A DNA stretch of 64,000 nt from Lepidostoma basale (taxonomy: Eukaryota; Arthropoda; Insecta; Trichoptera; Lepidostomatidae), in contig JAHDVF020001303.1 of NCBI GenBank assembly GCA_022606425.2, positions 372,001 through 436,000 on the forward strand, given 5' to 3'. This document shows positions 40,857 through 50,609 of this stretch, piece after piece; the stretch's first letter is position 1; each line of letters begins with the position of its first letter. The translations under genes were made by a program, and so were the position numbers. Under the pieces are notes generated by a model. That model was not told the DNA's origin and ran no database searches. It saw nothing but the letters and a program-made list of their open reading frames with translations.

Positions 40857-41627
40857 TATACGAATCTCACTTTATTATTATGAGATTGTCACGACGGCTA
40901 TTATTACAACCTTTATTGTTTCTTAGATCATGTATTGTTTCTTAGATCGCATAATAATTAAAACAAACTGTTTTCGTATTAGACAAAGACATCATTATAT
41001 TTATATTATAACAAAAAATTCAAACAATATACGTGTGTAATGTATACACGGTGTTTATTATACGAGCGTACTACATGCATACGTACTATTTACGATTTAT
41101 GTAAACCAAGTCGCTTAACATGCAGCCTGCAGTTTCTGACAGAATTCGCAAACAGGTCCTGACTGCATTGTGTCCTATATAACGTAATACAAAGCTTGTC
41201 TGACAGAATTACCTTAAAACCGCAGCCAGGCGTCCTCCCGACTGCGGTATCCGGAAGTGATATGGGTTGTTATTCTAAAGGGGGTCCCTCACTAACCCGA
41301 TGGTTAATTAAACCCAACAATAATTATTTCACTTTGCTGACAACCCGTTCAACTTTGGCTTTTTGCAAATTTGATTTGAGTTAGATTGAAAGTTTACTTC
41401 AGACTGTCGTGAATGTGGCCGTTTATGTGCTCAACCCTTATCAATGTTTTGCGTTTTTGGAGTGGAAAACATTTGTTACGTAATATGGACTGCTTTCTAA
41501 ATTGGCATTCATTGGATTTGAATATGTAGAGAGTTTGTTTTTAAAAATAATGGAATTAAAAAATACAATTGAGAATAATTTAACATAATGAGACAATTTA
41601 TGATTTTTTTTGTGAATTTTAAAACAT
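40857..41627. other. No recognisable gene
   Basis: 41130-41350 has a near-normal base composition and a 62-codon frame (ITLKPQPGVLPTAVSGSDMG..) that I cannot place. TCTGACAGAATT occurs twice (41139, 41200). Possibly part of an unknown element. Confidence 0.35.
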
Positions 41628-41721
41628 TGTTTTGGCCGAAACACTATGATATTTTAACATTTTATAACTGTTAATTCAAAAACTTTGTTTTATATCACAA
41701 ATTGTATTTATTTTACTTTAC

Positions 41722-41757
41722 GACAGATGTTTCATCAACCAATGTTGACATCATCAG
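41722..41757 (-). ncRNA. Hammerhead-ribozyme-like motif (left arm)
   Basis: Minus strand CTGATGA (41757-41751), extra T, helix II GTCAAC/GTTGAT (one G-T wobble), GAAAC, ATCT loop, GTC. Compared with 39134 the helix has two changed pairs, both still able to pair. Confidence 0.55.
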
Positions 41758-41794
41758 GTGTTACAAAAATATATATTGATTTAGTAGAATAAAC

Positions 41795-41831
41795 ATGATT
41801 GATGTCAACATTGGTTGATGAAACAGCTGTC
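41795..41831 (+). ncRNA. Hammerhead-like motif, core with inserted T
   Basis: ATGATTGA replaces CTGATGA, then T, GTCAAC/GTTGAT, GAAAC (41820-41824), AGCT, GTC. The core is disrupted, while helices II and III are preserved. Confidence 0.45.
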
Positions 41832-41889
41832 GTAAAGTAAAATAAATACAATTTGTGATATAAAACAAAGTTTTTGAATTAACAGTTAT

Positions 41890-42159
41890 AATTTTAAAAC
41901 ATTTTCTCGACATATTTTTTTATGGTTTTATGCCTTCATCATCGAAAAATCGATAGCAAATAACCAAAAATAAATTAAAACCTAGTACGAGATGTAATAA
42001 AAGAACTTGGAAGAATATTAAAAATTACAGGAAGTTAGAGGTATTCAATTAATATGATTTTTCGTATTTTTTAAGGGAGAGACAATAACAAAAAACAAAA
42101 CAAATCTTGAGTTATGTATGAAAAAAATATTATCAAACATTTTTTGTACGAGTATTTTT
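41890..42159. other. No recognisable gene
   Basis: TTTTCTCGACATATTTTTTT and GCCTTCATCATCGA at 41905-41950 recall family Q. Otherwise unmatched. Confidence 0.35.
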
Positions 42160-42325
42160 AATTTTATACAATAGGTCATATGAACCCAATTACTGTTTAC
42201 AATTTGTTTTTTACTATTACCTTAATTCACTAGAGATCTGATAGGTAGCTAATCTTTCGCCATTTTATTGTCACCAGAATTCTACACCAGACCATAGACA
42301 GTGTGACAATCACACTGCCATCGTA
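42160..42325 (-). mobile_element. SINE-K fragment
   Basis: Minus strand ATGGCAGTGTGATTGTCACA, CTATGGTCTGGTGTAG, CAATAAAATGGCGAAAG and the longer 3' part with CAGTAATTGGGTTCATATG. The tRNA-like 5' part is missing. Confidence 0.7.
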
Positions 42326-42737
42326 TGTTTACATATTATATGTAGTGAAATATTTGCAATGTCATTTTGATATAAAGTTTAAATCAAATATCAACGTAAA
42401 CGATTTAAGGAAAATGTGGTTAAAATAACTGGTTAAAAATATAAACAATAAAATCTAGCGATTTTTTTAAAATTGCATTAGAATTTTTTTTCACATTTAA
42501 TACAAATATGAAACAAACACAACACCAGTATCAAAACCAGTTGGCGATCAGTTCAATATACTTTTTTCTCGAATAAATCAATGTTAATCTTCTCCTAAAG
42601 CATAATGGCTCATGCCAGAATCAAGCGATGAACAGTGGCTAGGGGTTTATTAGGCTAACTATTTCCGAGAGCCTTTCCGGTCTATACGAGTACTTACAAA
42701 TAGGCCAACTGTGTAGGTTGGACATCAAATAAGTTCT
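42326..42737. other. No recognisable gene
   Basis: AT-rich spacer, unmatched. Confidence 0.3.
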
Positions 42738-43215
42738 ATCAATCTTCTTGTTCTTCTTCTTCTACTGATTGTAGATCTTGCGATCTGTTTATGCAGGATA
42801 TCAACTTTCTTCCTGGGATGAAGACGACCAGCCTTCTCTACCTCTCTTTGGTGGTCGTCCTGGTGGTCGACGGCCATCTGGAGTCTCGTGCATCAAGATA
42901 TTAGGAATTTTTGCTGGATCCATTCTCTCGATGGGTCCCTTCAGAATCGTCTTCTCTGCTTACTTCATCTCACTATGTCTTCAATTTGGCAGGATTTGCG
43001 AATTTCTTCATTGGGTATCCTATCTCTAAGGGTTCTCCCCACAATAGGTCGCAATGTTCTCAGTTCTGCTACTTTAAAGAGATGTTTGGTTCTGACAGTG
43101 TCTGCTCTTTCTTCGATTCCGTCATTATGCGCCTGATGCATGTTTTATAAATTATAACTTTGCTTTCTAATAGCATATGCTTATTGTCCCAGACAGTGTC
43201 CCTTAGACAATCTAT
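42738..43215 (-). mobile_element. LINE-H copy
   Basis: Minus strand, across several frames: GHCLGQ*AYAI, RIYKTCIRRIMTESKK, LKVAELRTLRPIVGRTLRDR, IPNEEIRKSCQIEDIVR, EDDSEGTHREDGSSK and RLQMAVDHQDDHQREVEKA. The 3' end is at 42738 with (CTT)n, seen as GTTCTTCTTCTTCTAC. Closest to the copy at 21165. Confidence 0.82.
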
Positions 43216-43339
43216 CAATACGATTACTAATTTGACTTATTACTTATTATGATATATTTGGGTTCGTTTTTTATGTGTCGTAGAGAATATAAAGAAGATA
43301 TAAATACATATAAAGAAGATATAAATTTAAATTAGTTTG

Positions 43340-43875
43340 ATGCGTATATAGATAGAAGGCCGAAACACCGCCACACGGTAACGGCTCGGAGCTCCATGCG
43401 TGCCACGCAATTTTAATAAATGAGAAAAGAGCTCCGAACTTAGCCGCTCCGGCCGGGCCATGGACGGCCGAATCAACCAACCACAGAGCGAAAAGGCACC
43501 CCCACTACCGGCCAACAAGCGCCGTGCACCAATGGGAGCACAGATCGGAACCCATAGGATAGACGGGCTTGCCTGTATAACGGCGGGCACCTTCGTCATT
43601 CGACATGTGAGGTCGGCGAGGCAACTCGAAAGGAACACAGATTGAGCTACATCCCTCTGGAACTACTACGCTGTCTGCACGCTGCCCGTATCGCGCCCTT
43701 GCACTACTGATTGCCCCATCACCCGGAGGAACTTCTGCCGGTACCTCGCCTCCGGACATGACGATAGATATAAGGACCGTATACTGCGTATACATTCCCC
43801 ACAGCTTGTCGCAACTTCATAATTAAATAAACTGTGTCAAAAGGAACGTTCGTTTCATTGGTCGCCCGGATTGAT
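43340..43875 (+). other. GC-rich block, possible solo LTR
   Basis: Base composition jumps well above the surroundings. Toward the right there is a TATA-like GATATAAGGACC (43770), an AATAAA (43825), then TTTCATTGGTCGCCCGGATT, which looks like the start of an internal region with a primer-binding-type TGGTCGCCCG. No protease or reverse transcriptase follows, and I cannot fix the left edge or a duplication. An LTR of a Gypsy-like element is plausible. A GC-rich unknown repeat is the alternative. Confidence 0.35.
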
Positions 43876-44774
43876 CCTTATCATGTTTAAATATTTATAA
43901 AGTTGTTTCATGTGAAAACTTTTTTGCACACATGAATAAGTCTTGCTGACGAGTCAAAAATAGACTAGAGTTTATTCCAGCGAGATCTTACAATTCGTAA
44001 CATAACGAACAAATATAAGTTATAAAATGAGTTGTGAGACTTAAAACAGACATTAGGGATGTACTGATTAATAGATAAATTGCCTTAACATAAAAAGTTC
44101 TTATGGAGTCATGTTTATATGTTATTCTGCGATGGCTTGAGCGATTAAACAGTGGGTTTCATTTATGTTTAAATACGCAAGATTTGCCGCAGTTAACTGA
44201 AGTAATTAATAATTGAAACTGTCCTTAACCCAGAAACGGGGTATTATTCCGGGAACGGCTAGAATTTCACGTTCACTTCGAGTGCGTGTTATGAAAACAA
44301 TATAAATGCAAATTGGAAAATTTAATACTAACGTAGGTACTGAGCTTCGTATACGTTTATACACGTGTTAACCGGTGGCGTACGTTTTTCCTCAAATGTA
44401 ACAAAAACGAATATTTGTTAAGAGTAAATTTGTGAAAAGCGCTATTTTTTGCAAATATTTGTCACAAAGACGTATTTAAAACTGCGTATAACTCTTAAAC
44501 AATATAGGCTTAATAATTATCACCCATACAAGCGATGCAATTGATATTGATTGCGATTTATAAAAAAATACTGTTTTAATTAATTAATAATTGTACGATT
44601 CCCGTTATATTACGATTTCTATTATGTATTATTATATGGTATTACACGCCTTTAATTATATATCGAAAGACATAAATATCAAAAATATGCATGCTTTAAA
44701 AAGGGTTATTATAATAGAAACAATAATTTATTCATGAAAGTAAAATTGACCCTCCACAATAGAGTTCTATTTCA
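43876..44774. other. No recognisable gene
   Basis: AT-rich; no frame or repeat supported. Confidence 0.4.
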
Positions 44775-44943
44775 AATCAAATCAAATCAGTTATTAACTC
44801 AAAAGACATTACAAACAGCAAAATGTTTAAGGCATCTATTGAGTACAGATAAAATATTATAAAAATACAACACAGTATTATGAACGCATTAGAGATGGTT
44901 TGACATTAGGAAGACAAGATACTTTCTAAAGTCAAGAGTATTT
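44775..44943 (-). mobile_element. LINE-M 3' terminus
   Basis: CAAATCAAATCAAATCAG, ACTCAAAAGACATTACAAAC and AGACAAGATACTTTCTAAAG match 19871-20040 almost base for base. It stops just before the coding region and joins directly to LINE-A at 44944. Confidence 0.82.
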
Positions 44944-45402
44944 CCAACCCATATGTATGGAAGCGATTAATGAAACTGGCAAAAGGAGGATGAGAGCAGC
45001 ATAAATGCGGTAGAGATAGGATCTCTTAGACGTATGTGTTAAAACAATGTACGACTGAATTTCAAATGCTTATATCCAAAAGGAATGTAGAGTGAAAGAA
45101 AGTATTATTTAATAAACATTTGAAAGGATCACTGCGTCGGTTTGAACACATGAAACGCATGGATGAAGAAATAATAGTTTAGAATGTATGCGTAAACGTT
45201 CGGAAAATGAAAACTTAGCATGACCAAGTTAATCAATTTTTTTTCAGCCACGTTACGAGTCGAAAGAATCGATGTGCGTGTATGACTCGCTGTATGAATT
45301 GGGAATAAGCTAGAGACGTGTTTTAGGATCGAGTAGTGTGGCGGTCCATTCTCTCTGCCTGCTCCTTCGAGAAAACGGCGTGATGGTTGGTTGTTGTTGT
45401 TA
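44944..45402 (+). mobile_element. LINE-A copy (subtype A3), (GTT)n tail
   Basis: PYVWKRLMKLAKGG-like, then RIECRVKESII, LKGSLRRFEHMKRMDEE, SRNVSSRKNRCACMTRCMN and SGGPFSLPAPSRKRRDG, with many stops. It ends GTGATGGTTGGTTGTTGTTG rather than in GTTA units. Confidence 0.75.
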
Positions 45403-45469
45403 TCATTTTTAAATAATTTGCTTTAACATTGATGTACATTACTCATTATTGTAATTTTTGAAAAAATTA

Positions 45470-45650
45470 ATTTACAGTTTTTTACAACATTTTACTTAAC
45501 TACTTTTCGCAGTCATGTTTCGGATGTGACACAGTCTTTACCGGTACAAAACATTTCAATTTTAAATTGTTAAAAAGTTCACATCGGTAAAGTTTGTCAC
45601 AACCGAAACATGTTTGTGAAAAAGAAATGAAGTGTTGTGAAAATACAAAG
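45470..45650. repeat. Family R inverted repeat
   Basis: CGCAGTCATGTTTCGGATGTG, CAGTCTTTACCGG on the left and ATCGGTAAAGTTTGTCACAA, CCGAAACATGTTTGTG on the right form arms around an AAAACATTTC..TTAAAAAG centre. Single arms occur at 6665, 28211 and 33391. The CCGAAACATG block recalls the 3' side of the hammerhead-like motifs, but I cannot find a CTGANGA core. Confidence 0.5.
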
Positions 45651-45689
45651 TATACATTTATTTACTCAAATGTGAATCCACAACATGAT

Positions 45690-46170
45690 GAAATACTGGT
45701 TTGCCTCAAGAGAAAGGTCTACGACATGTGTATACTGCCCATGATGACATACAGACTAGAGACGACAACTCTTACAGCAAAAAGTATCCACAGTCTTAAG
45801 TGTACACAGAGGTCCATGGAAAGACAGATACTTGGTGTAAGCTTGCGTGACTGCATAAGGAATGAAGAAATCAGACGCCACACCAGGGTTGCTGACGTTA
45901 TGGATCGAGTGGCAAAATTGAAATGGCAATGGGCTGGACACTTGGCTAGACAGGGTGGCAACAGATGGACACCCAGGATACTCAGTTGGAGACCATGGGC
46001 AAATAGGCGAAGTGTCGGAAGGCCACCGATCAGATGGACCGATGATATTGTCAAAAGGGTTGGAAAATTTTGGATACGAAGGGGGCAGGATAGAGACGGG
46101 TGGGGGAAATTGGAAGAGGCCTATATCCAGCAGTGGAGGGAAGAAGGCTAGCAAAGAAGAAGAATAAGAA
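45690..46170 (+). mobile_element. LINE-D (RTE-like), open C-terminal frame
   Basis: The frame to 46151 reads CLKRKVYDMCILPMMTYRLE, TTTLTAKSIHSLKCTQRSME, RQILGVSLRDCIRNEEIRRH, LKWQWAGHLARQGGNRWTP, SVGRPPIRWTDDIVKRVGK and EEAYIQQWREEG with stop, then an AAGAAGAAG tail. The upstream codons from 45594 derive from family R, not from the LINE. A different RTE subfamily from 13833, and it ends in an A-rich tail rather than (TGA)n. Confidence 0.9.
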
Positions 46171-46243
46171 GAATCCTCAACACAAAGTCAAGGCGAATAT
46201 AGAAGAAATTATAATGCGTTAATGTCACACATAAAAATATTAT

Positions 46244-46362
46244 GGGGCATATATAAACGGGGCGAAAAGAGAAGGATGGAGTGCCGCATCAGTAAAAGTG
46301 TGACAGTCCATTCTTTCTGCCTACCCTTTCGGGGAGACGGCGTGATGGTTAGTTAGTTAGTT
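46244..46362 (+). mobile_element. SINE-J, 5'-truncated, with 11-bp duplication
   Basis: AAAAATATTAT is present at 46233-46243 and 46363-46373. It contains only GGGGCGAAAAGAGAAGGATG, GAGTGCCGCATCAGTAAAAG and the LINE-A-type 3' end with three GTTA units. Truncation plus duplication is direct evidence of target-primed insertion of this SINE. Confidence 0.85.
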
Positions 46363-46373
46363 AAAAATATTAT

Positions 46374-46956
46374 AAATCACCGTAAAAACCTTGTAATATT
46401 GATTCGACAAAAATGGGTTATAAAGTACATAAATAAGTACATAATAAATAAAAAAAACTGTCGGAACACCACTGGCAAAAAATCATTCATGCATGTTTCA
46501 GTAAATTGTATGAAATATACATCGGTATTAACATGTATGCTATACCTGTATGTATGTGTATTTGTGACAATTCCAATGACAATAATATGCAGAAATACAA
46601 GCTTAGTATGGATGTGTTATAGCGAATGTGTGTTCACTATGTATAATATATCTATGCATATTGTTCTAAAGATTAATATGCATACGGTTTGATGATACTG
46701 GAATATTCATATCCTTTCAGAGATTATTCAAATTACAGTTTATGTATTGAATATTTATGAAATCATAAAACATTTTTGTTTTTGACTCTTGATTTCGTTT
46801 ATTGAACGACGAAATTCAATTGCCTTAATTAAAATGTCATTATGAATCATAAAAATATATTATTTAAAAACTCTCAGTACAATTTTTTTTGGGAATTCTG
46901 ATTACACGTACATTAATTGGTTTATACCCAACTTTAAATAATTATCCAGTGAAGCA
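46374..46956. other. No recognisable gene
   Basis: A 97-codon frame at 46399-46692 (YINKYIINKKNCRNTTG..) is AT-driven, low-complexity and unmatched. I do not call it a gene. Confidence 0.35.
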
Positions 46957-47680
46957 AAGATGGAAGTGCACAATGGAGTTCTAGTGTCGACCCTTATGTA
47001 TGTACGTGAAGCTTGGAGTTGGAAGAAGAAGGATGAAAGTAGGATAAATGCCGTAGAAATGAGGTCACTAAGAAGAATGTGCTGAAAAACAATGTATTGG
47101 GTGTTTTTTTCAGAGGTTTGGTTTTTAAACCGGCAACATTGTTTCTATAGACTGTCAATTTGACAGTTGACAGTTGATTTGTAATTAATACGTTTTGTCA
47201 TTTTACCATAAATAGACTGACGTCAGAACAGCGCTTACAAATTGTACAAATTTATTTAAAAATCATGGTGGAAAAACGCAAAACTTATCGTGTACTACGT
47301 CCATTTTACGGTCGATATAATCGTCCATCCGAGGAAGTTATTCGGAAGACCATGGATCGTTTTCGCACCACGTATACTCTAGTGGATAATACGCATCCAT
47401 AAAGACGAAAATTGTCGAAAATTGGATTGCGCTTCATTCGAGCTAGCCGTGGCGCTCATATGCCCTTAATTATTATTAAACAATAATGGCATAAAATTAT
47501 CTATTATACGAAGCCAATATCATAGACATTAACATTATTTAAATGTGTCTTTTTTTTCATATTGAATATGTATTGTATACCTTTAAAAAAATACCCCATA
47601 CGTATATGATAGAATATTAAATGACGAAGTGAGAAAGGAATGTAAGGATAATAAAATCAAATTTAAAAAAAGCAAATAAT
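46957..47680 (+). mobile_element. LINE-A copy (subtype A3), split by a DNA transposon
   Basis: Left part 46957-47093: MEVHNGVLVSTLMYVREAWS, WKKKDESRINAVEMRSLRRM and C. Right part from 47602: YMIEY..NDEVRKECKD. The empty site, ACAAT followed by GTATATGATAG, is what the uninterrupted relative at 19720 has. Confidence 0.8.
47094..47601 (+). mobile_element. DUF4817-type DNA transposon, internally deleted
   Basis: Imperfect terminal repeats GTATTGGGTGTTTTTTTCAG and, reading inward from the right end, GTATGGGGTATTTTTTTAAA. One frame (47217-47486, one stop) joins the N-terminal helix-turn-helix, LTSEQRLQIVQIYLKIM, KTYRVLRPFYGRYNRPSEE and VIRKTMDRFRTTYTL, directly to the C-terminal LRFIRASRGAHMPLIIIK. 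The whole catalytic middle is deleted. The N-terminal order is that of DUF4817 transposases of the Tc1/mariner superfamily. Confidence 0.82.
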
Positions 47681-47689
47681 AAATAATAA

Positions 47690-47962
47690 GAAATTTATAA
47701 AAAAAGATCAATTACTTAAAAACATATTTCATAATTTTAAGCAACCTGTTCACACAAATATTTTGTTAAAAACCTTACCCCTCAATTTGCAAGCAAAAAT
47801 AAGTGTATAGGTGACCCTCTGTCTAATTGGTAAAATCTTCAATTCTTCAAGCATCGTCTTAATTCGTGCGCGTCTAGTCAATACAATTCTCATTGCTCTA
47901 TTTTGAATTATTGACATCTTTTGAGTATTTGCATTATTTACCCACAGATTAATACCAATTCG
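47690..47962 (-). mobile_element. LINE-N fragment
   Basis: Minus strand: LRIGINLWVNNANTQKMSII, QNRAMRIVLTRRARIKTMLE, ELKILPIRQRVTYTLIFACK and RGKVFNKIF. The LG.N.WG....K...IQN.A.R.I....R......ML..L.ILP..QR order is the C-terminal region of Jockey/CR1-like reverse transcriptases. It is the only copy seen, and it meets LINE-B at 47963 in opposite orientation. Confidence 0.72.
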
Positions 47963-49091
47963 TAGCCTTAAATACCTTGGCAGCATTATCACTAAAGCGC
48001 TTGACGATTGATATAAAATTCAGAATTGAGTTGCATAAAAAAGCTAAGATGGCAGTACACAATGGTGTTCTTGTGCCGACCCTTATGTATGGAAGTGAAG
48101 CATGGAACTGGCAAAAGAAGGATGAAAGTAAAAGAAATGCAGTAGAAATGAGATCTCTAAGACGAATGTGTGGCAAATCTGTATATGATAGAGTGACAAA
48201 TGCAAGTATAAGAAGTGAATGTGGTGCGAATGAAAATGTTATGAACAAAACAAGGAAAGGGTCATTAAGATGGTTTGGACACATGAAAAGAATGAGTGAA
48301 GGCAGAATGGTAAAGAAGGTATATGTAAACGGCGTGAACGGAGCTAGAAATAGAGGAAGGCCGAGGAAAACGTGACACGATAAAATCAATCAAATATTGA
48401 ATGTCGGTCACGTGAGGAGTCGGAAAAATCGACGTGCGTGCATGACAAGATGTATGAATGTAGAGGAAGCGAGAGACGTATGTCAGGACAGAACAGTGTG
48501 GCGTTCCATTCTTTCTGCCTACCCCTCCGGGGAGACGGCGTGATGGTGAGTTAGTTAGTTAGTTAGAGTTGCATGACCTGCATTTAATAAAATGAGAACA
48601 TTATTTTGCAACGATAATCTTAACTTGAAACTCCGACAAAGAATGACTAAATGTTATATATGGTATGTTCTACTATATAGCTGCGAAACCTGGACTCTGA
48701 AAGTGAATGTAATGAACCGGTTGGAAGCGCTCGAGGTGTGGATATACCGCAGAATGCTCCGTATATCGTGGACCGACAGGGTCAGTAATGCGGACGTACT
48801 ACAGAGAGCCAGAGCCAATAGAGAGCTGTTGTTGGGGATGAAAATTAGAAAGGTCTCATAATTTGGTCATGTGCTAAGAGGAGAGAAATACCTCCTCCTT
48901 CGACTGATATTAATGGGTAAAGTGGAGGGACGTGGGGGAGTTGGTAGGAGGCAGCTGTCCTGGCTGCGGAATATCAAAAAGTGGACAGGAATCACAAGAG
49001 TTTAGAACCTGTTCCAAGTGGCGCAGGACAGAGATGCCTTTGCTGCAGTGATTGTCAACGTTAGAGGGACCTGACACGATACCGAAAGAAG
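47963..49091 (+). mobile_element. LINE-B, longest copy, split by LINE-A
   Basis: Before the split: RSLKYLGSIITKALDD*YKI, then VA. After it: PAFNKMRTLFCNDNLNLKLR, KCYIWYVLLYSCETWTL, RLEALEVWIYRRMLRISWTD, RVSNADVLQRARANREL, FGHVLRGEKYLLLRLILMG, GRRQLSWLRNIKKWTG and AQDRDAFAAVIVNVRGT. The YLGS.IT motif places the 5' end in the reverse-transcriptase thumb. The tail is GAAAGAAGAAG. Confidence 0.88.
48037..48565 (+). mobile_element. LINE-A nested in LINE-B, 9-bp duplication
   Basis: GAGTTGCAT at 48028-48036 and 48566-48574. A long frame (to 48375) reads KAKMAVHNGVLVPTLMYGSE, MRSLRRMCGKSVYDRVTNAS, NKTRKGSLRWFGHMKRMSEG and RMVKKVYVNGVNGARNRGRP, RKT. A TGG-to-TGA change stops it at the next codon, after which HDKINQILNVGHVRSR and SILSAYPSGETA continue. 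Among the most intact LINE-A protein ends here. Confidence 0.9.
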
Positions 49092-49639
49092 AAGATATTA
49101 TTCGTGTCCATTAATGATATGAACATGAGTTATGTAGAATATTTATATCAATTTCGGAGACGTTTGATTAAACATCAGAACAATTATAGTCAATGGAATA
49201 GAAGCAGGAAGTCCTGCCGAGCATCCTGTTACCGCACGATGTCCCATATCACGTTTCTATTGCGAGGAGTAATACAATAGTTACAACAGGACACGATATA
49301 ATTATTATAACCCATACCAGCTTCTGTTTGTACTGTTAAACAAAGTTATATACAATGCTAATCTGCTTGTACGGCATTTATTGAAATGTAGATTTATGGT
49401 ATATTGCAGTGGTCGCCAAACTGAATAGTCAAATTAATTAAGATCAGGACAACGATTTAGATTTCTTATTTTATTTCAATGAAAAAGTTTATTTTATAGA
49501 AATATGGAAATGACATGTTTTGCTTTTCTTGTATTATCAAAATTTATTTAAAACTCGTATATTAAGTTTTATTATACTTTCTAATCGGTCGCGAATTTCT
49601 GATTCAGCGTTCATATTTAGATTATTATATTTAAATCAC
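49092..49639. other. No recognisable gene
   Basis: 49200-49310 (GCAGGAAGTCCTGC, CGAGCATCCTGTTACCGC) is less AT-rich and unmatched. The rest is AT-rich. Confidence 0.35.
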
Positions 49640-49800
49640 GTCCTAGAAGGTCGATTCCCGGCGATGGCACACTGTCTTTGGTCTGGTGTAGAATTCTCGT
49701 GACAATAAAATGGCGATAGATTGGCTACCTATCACATGTCATAAGAATCAATATAATAGCTAAAATAAATTGGATACAGTAATTGGGTTCAAACCTGTTA
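49640..49800 (+). mobile_element. SINE-K fragment with long 3' part
   Basis: GGTCGATTCCCGGCGATGGC (B-box half), CACTGTCTTTGGTCTGGTG, ACAATAAAATGGCGATAG, CTAAAATAAATTGGATAC and CAGTAATTGGGTTCAAACC. It shows that the longer 3' part seen on the minus strand elsewhere belongs to a SINE-K subtype. Confidence 0.75.
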
Positions 49801-50609
49801 TATACAAGAAAAAAAAACGGCTCTTTAAATGTTTGCTTATTATTATTATTATAATATTATTATTATCAAAACAAGCAAGCTTAATAATAAATTGTTTAAA
49901 GCAAGCTTGAATTATTTTTTTTTAAATTTAAAACATTATTTTTTCCACTTTTGAGTTTCTTTTTCTTAACTCGTTTCGAAGGTTTTGCAAATGAGTTTAT
50001 ATCGATGTCCCTATAATGATGAAAAAAACGTGTTTTTATTCATAGAAAAAAATCGTAATTATGGAATTTCACAGTGTTAACGCGTTCAGTCATATTTGAA
50101 TTATTTTTGATAATACCCAAGTAATGCAAAACATTCACATAAAATATAACAAAACTACTTTAAAGTGTATTTTTATTAATGATAAATATTCAGTATAGAG
50201 TTTTAGCTTTTTTTAAATAATTATTTTGTTACGATTATAAAACAAACAAAAACACATTCAATCCTACTGCTTAAAAATATATTAAATTTATATGGCGTGA
50301 TATACGAATAAAATGCAGAGTTATCTAGTTGCATGTTGAAAAATCTCTGCTGAATAATAGAGTCATTTGAATTGCACCCTTTGTCTAGAAGCTTCATAAT
50401 GCAATATGCACCGGGGCTGCCGGCAGAGCAGCTCTGGACAATGGGGTGGGTAACCCAGTTTTTACCCACGTAAACGTGAGATGAATTTCACCCGCAGAGC
50501 AGCTCACGTTAATTAATGTACTTGTTCACGTTTACCCCGTCAACGTCAATGCAGAATTTATTATTCTATTAAATAATATTCAACATAACAATGAGTTTAG
50601 AATATAAAT
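49801..50609. repeat. Family Q decayed copy in unmatched DNA
   Basis: At 49915-50090, minus strand: TGGAATTCC-like end, AATCGT, GGACATCGATAT and CCTTCGAAACGAGTTAAGAA, as in 26690-26870. In 50390-50530, GCAGAGCAGCTC occurs twice around GGGTAACCC. Its origin is unknown. Confidence 0.4.

Larger units (their letters stand above)
41628..41889. mobile_element. Palindromic element with near-perfect 94-bp arms
   Basis: Border TTGTTTTGGCCGAAACACTA at 41628, then arms 41664-41757 and 41796-41889, which are almost exact inverted copies (ATATCACAAATTGTATTTAT on the left, its complement on the right). A central spacer of about 38 bp (TTACAAAAATATATATTGAT...) lies between. Such arms would form a strong hairpin and are hard to keep unless young. 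Confidence 0.7.

Noticed and set aside
45719..46154. Two minus-strand frames over 100 codons
   Set aside because: Antisense shadows of the RTE frame at 45690-46151.
46399..46692. 97-codon open frame
   Set aside because: Low-complexity, AT-driven composition, no domain, no neighbouring exon or splice structure.
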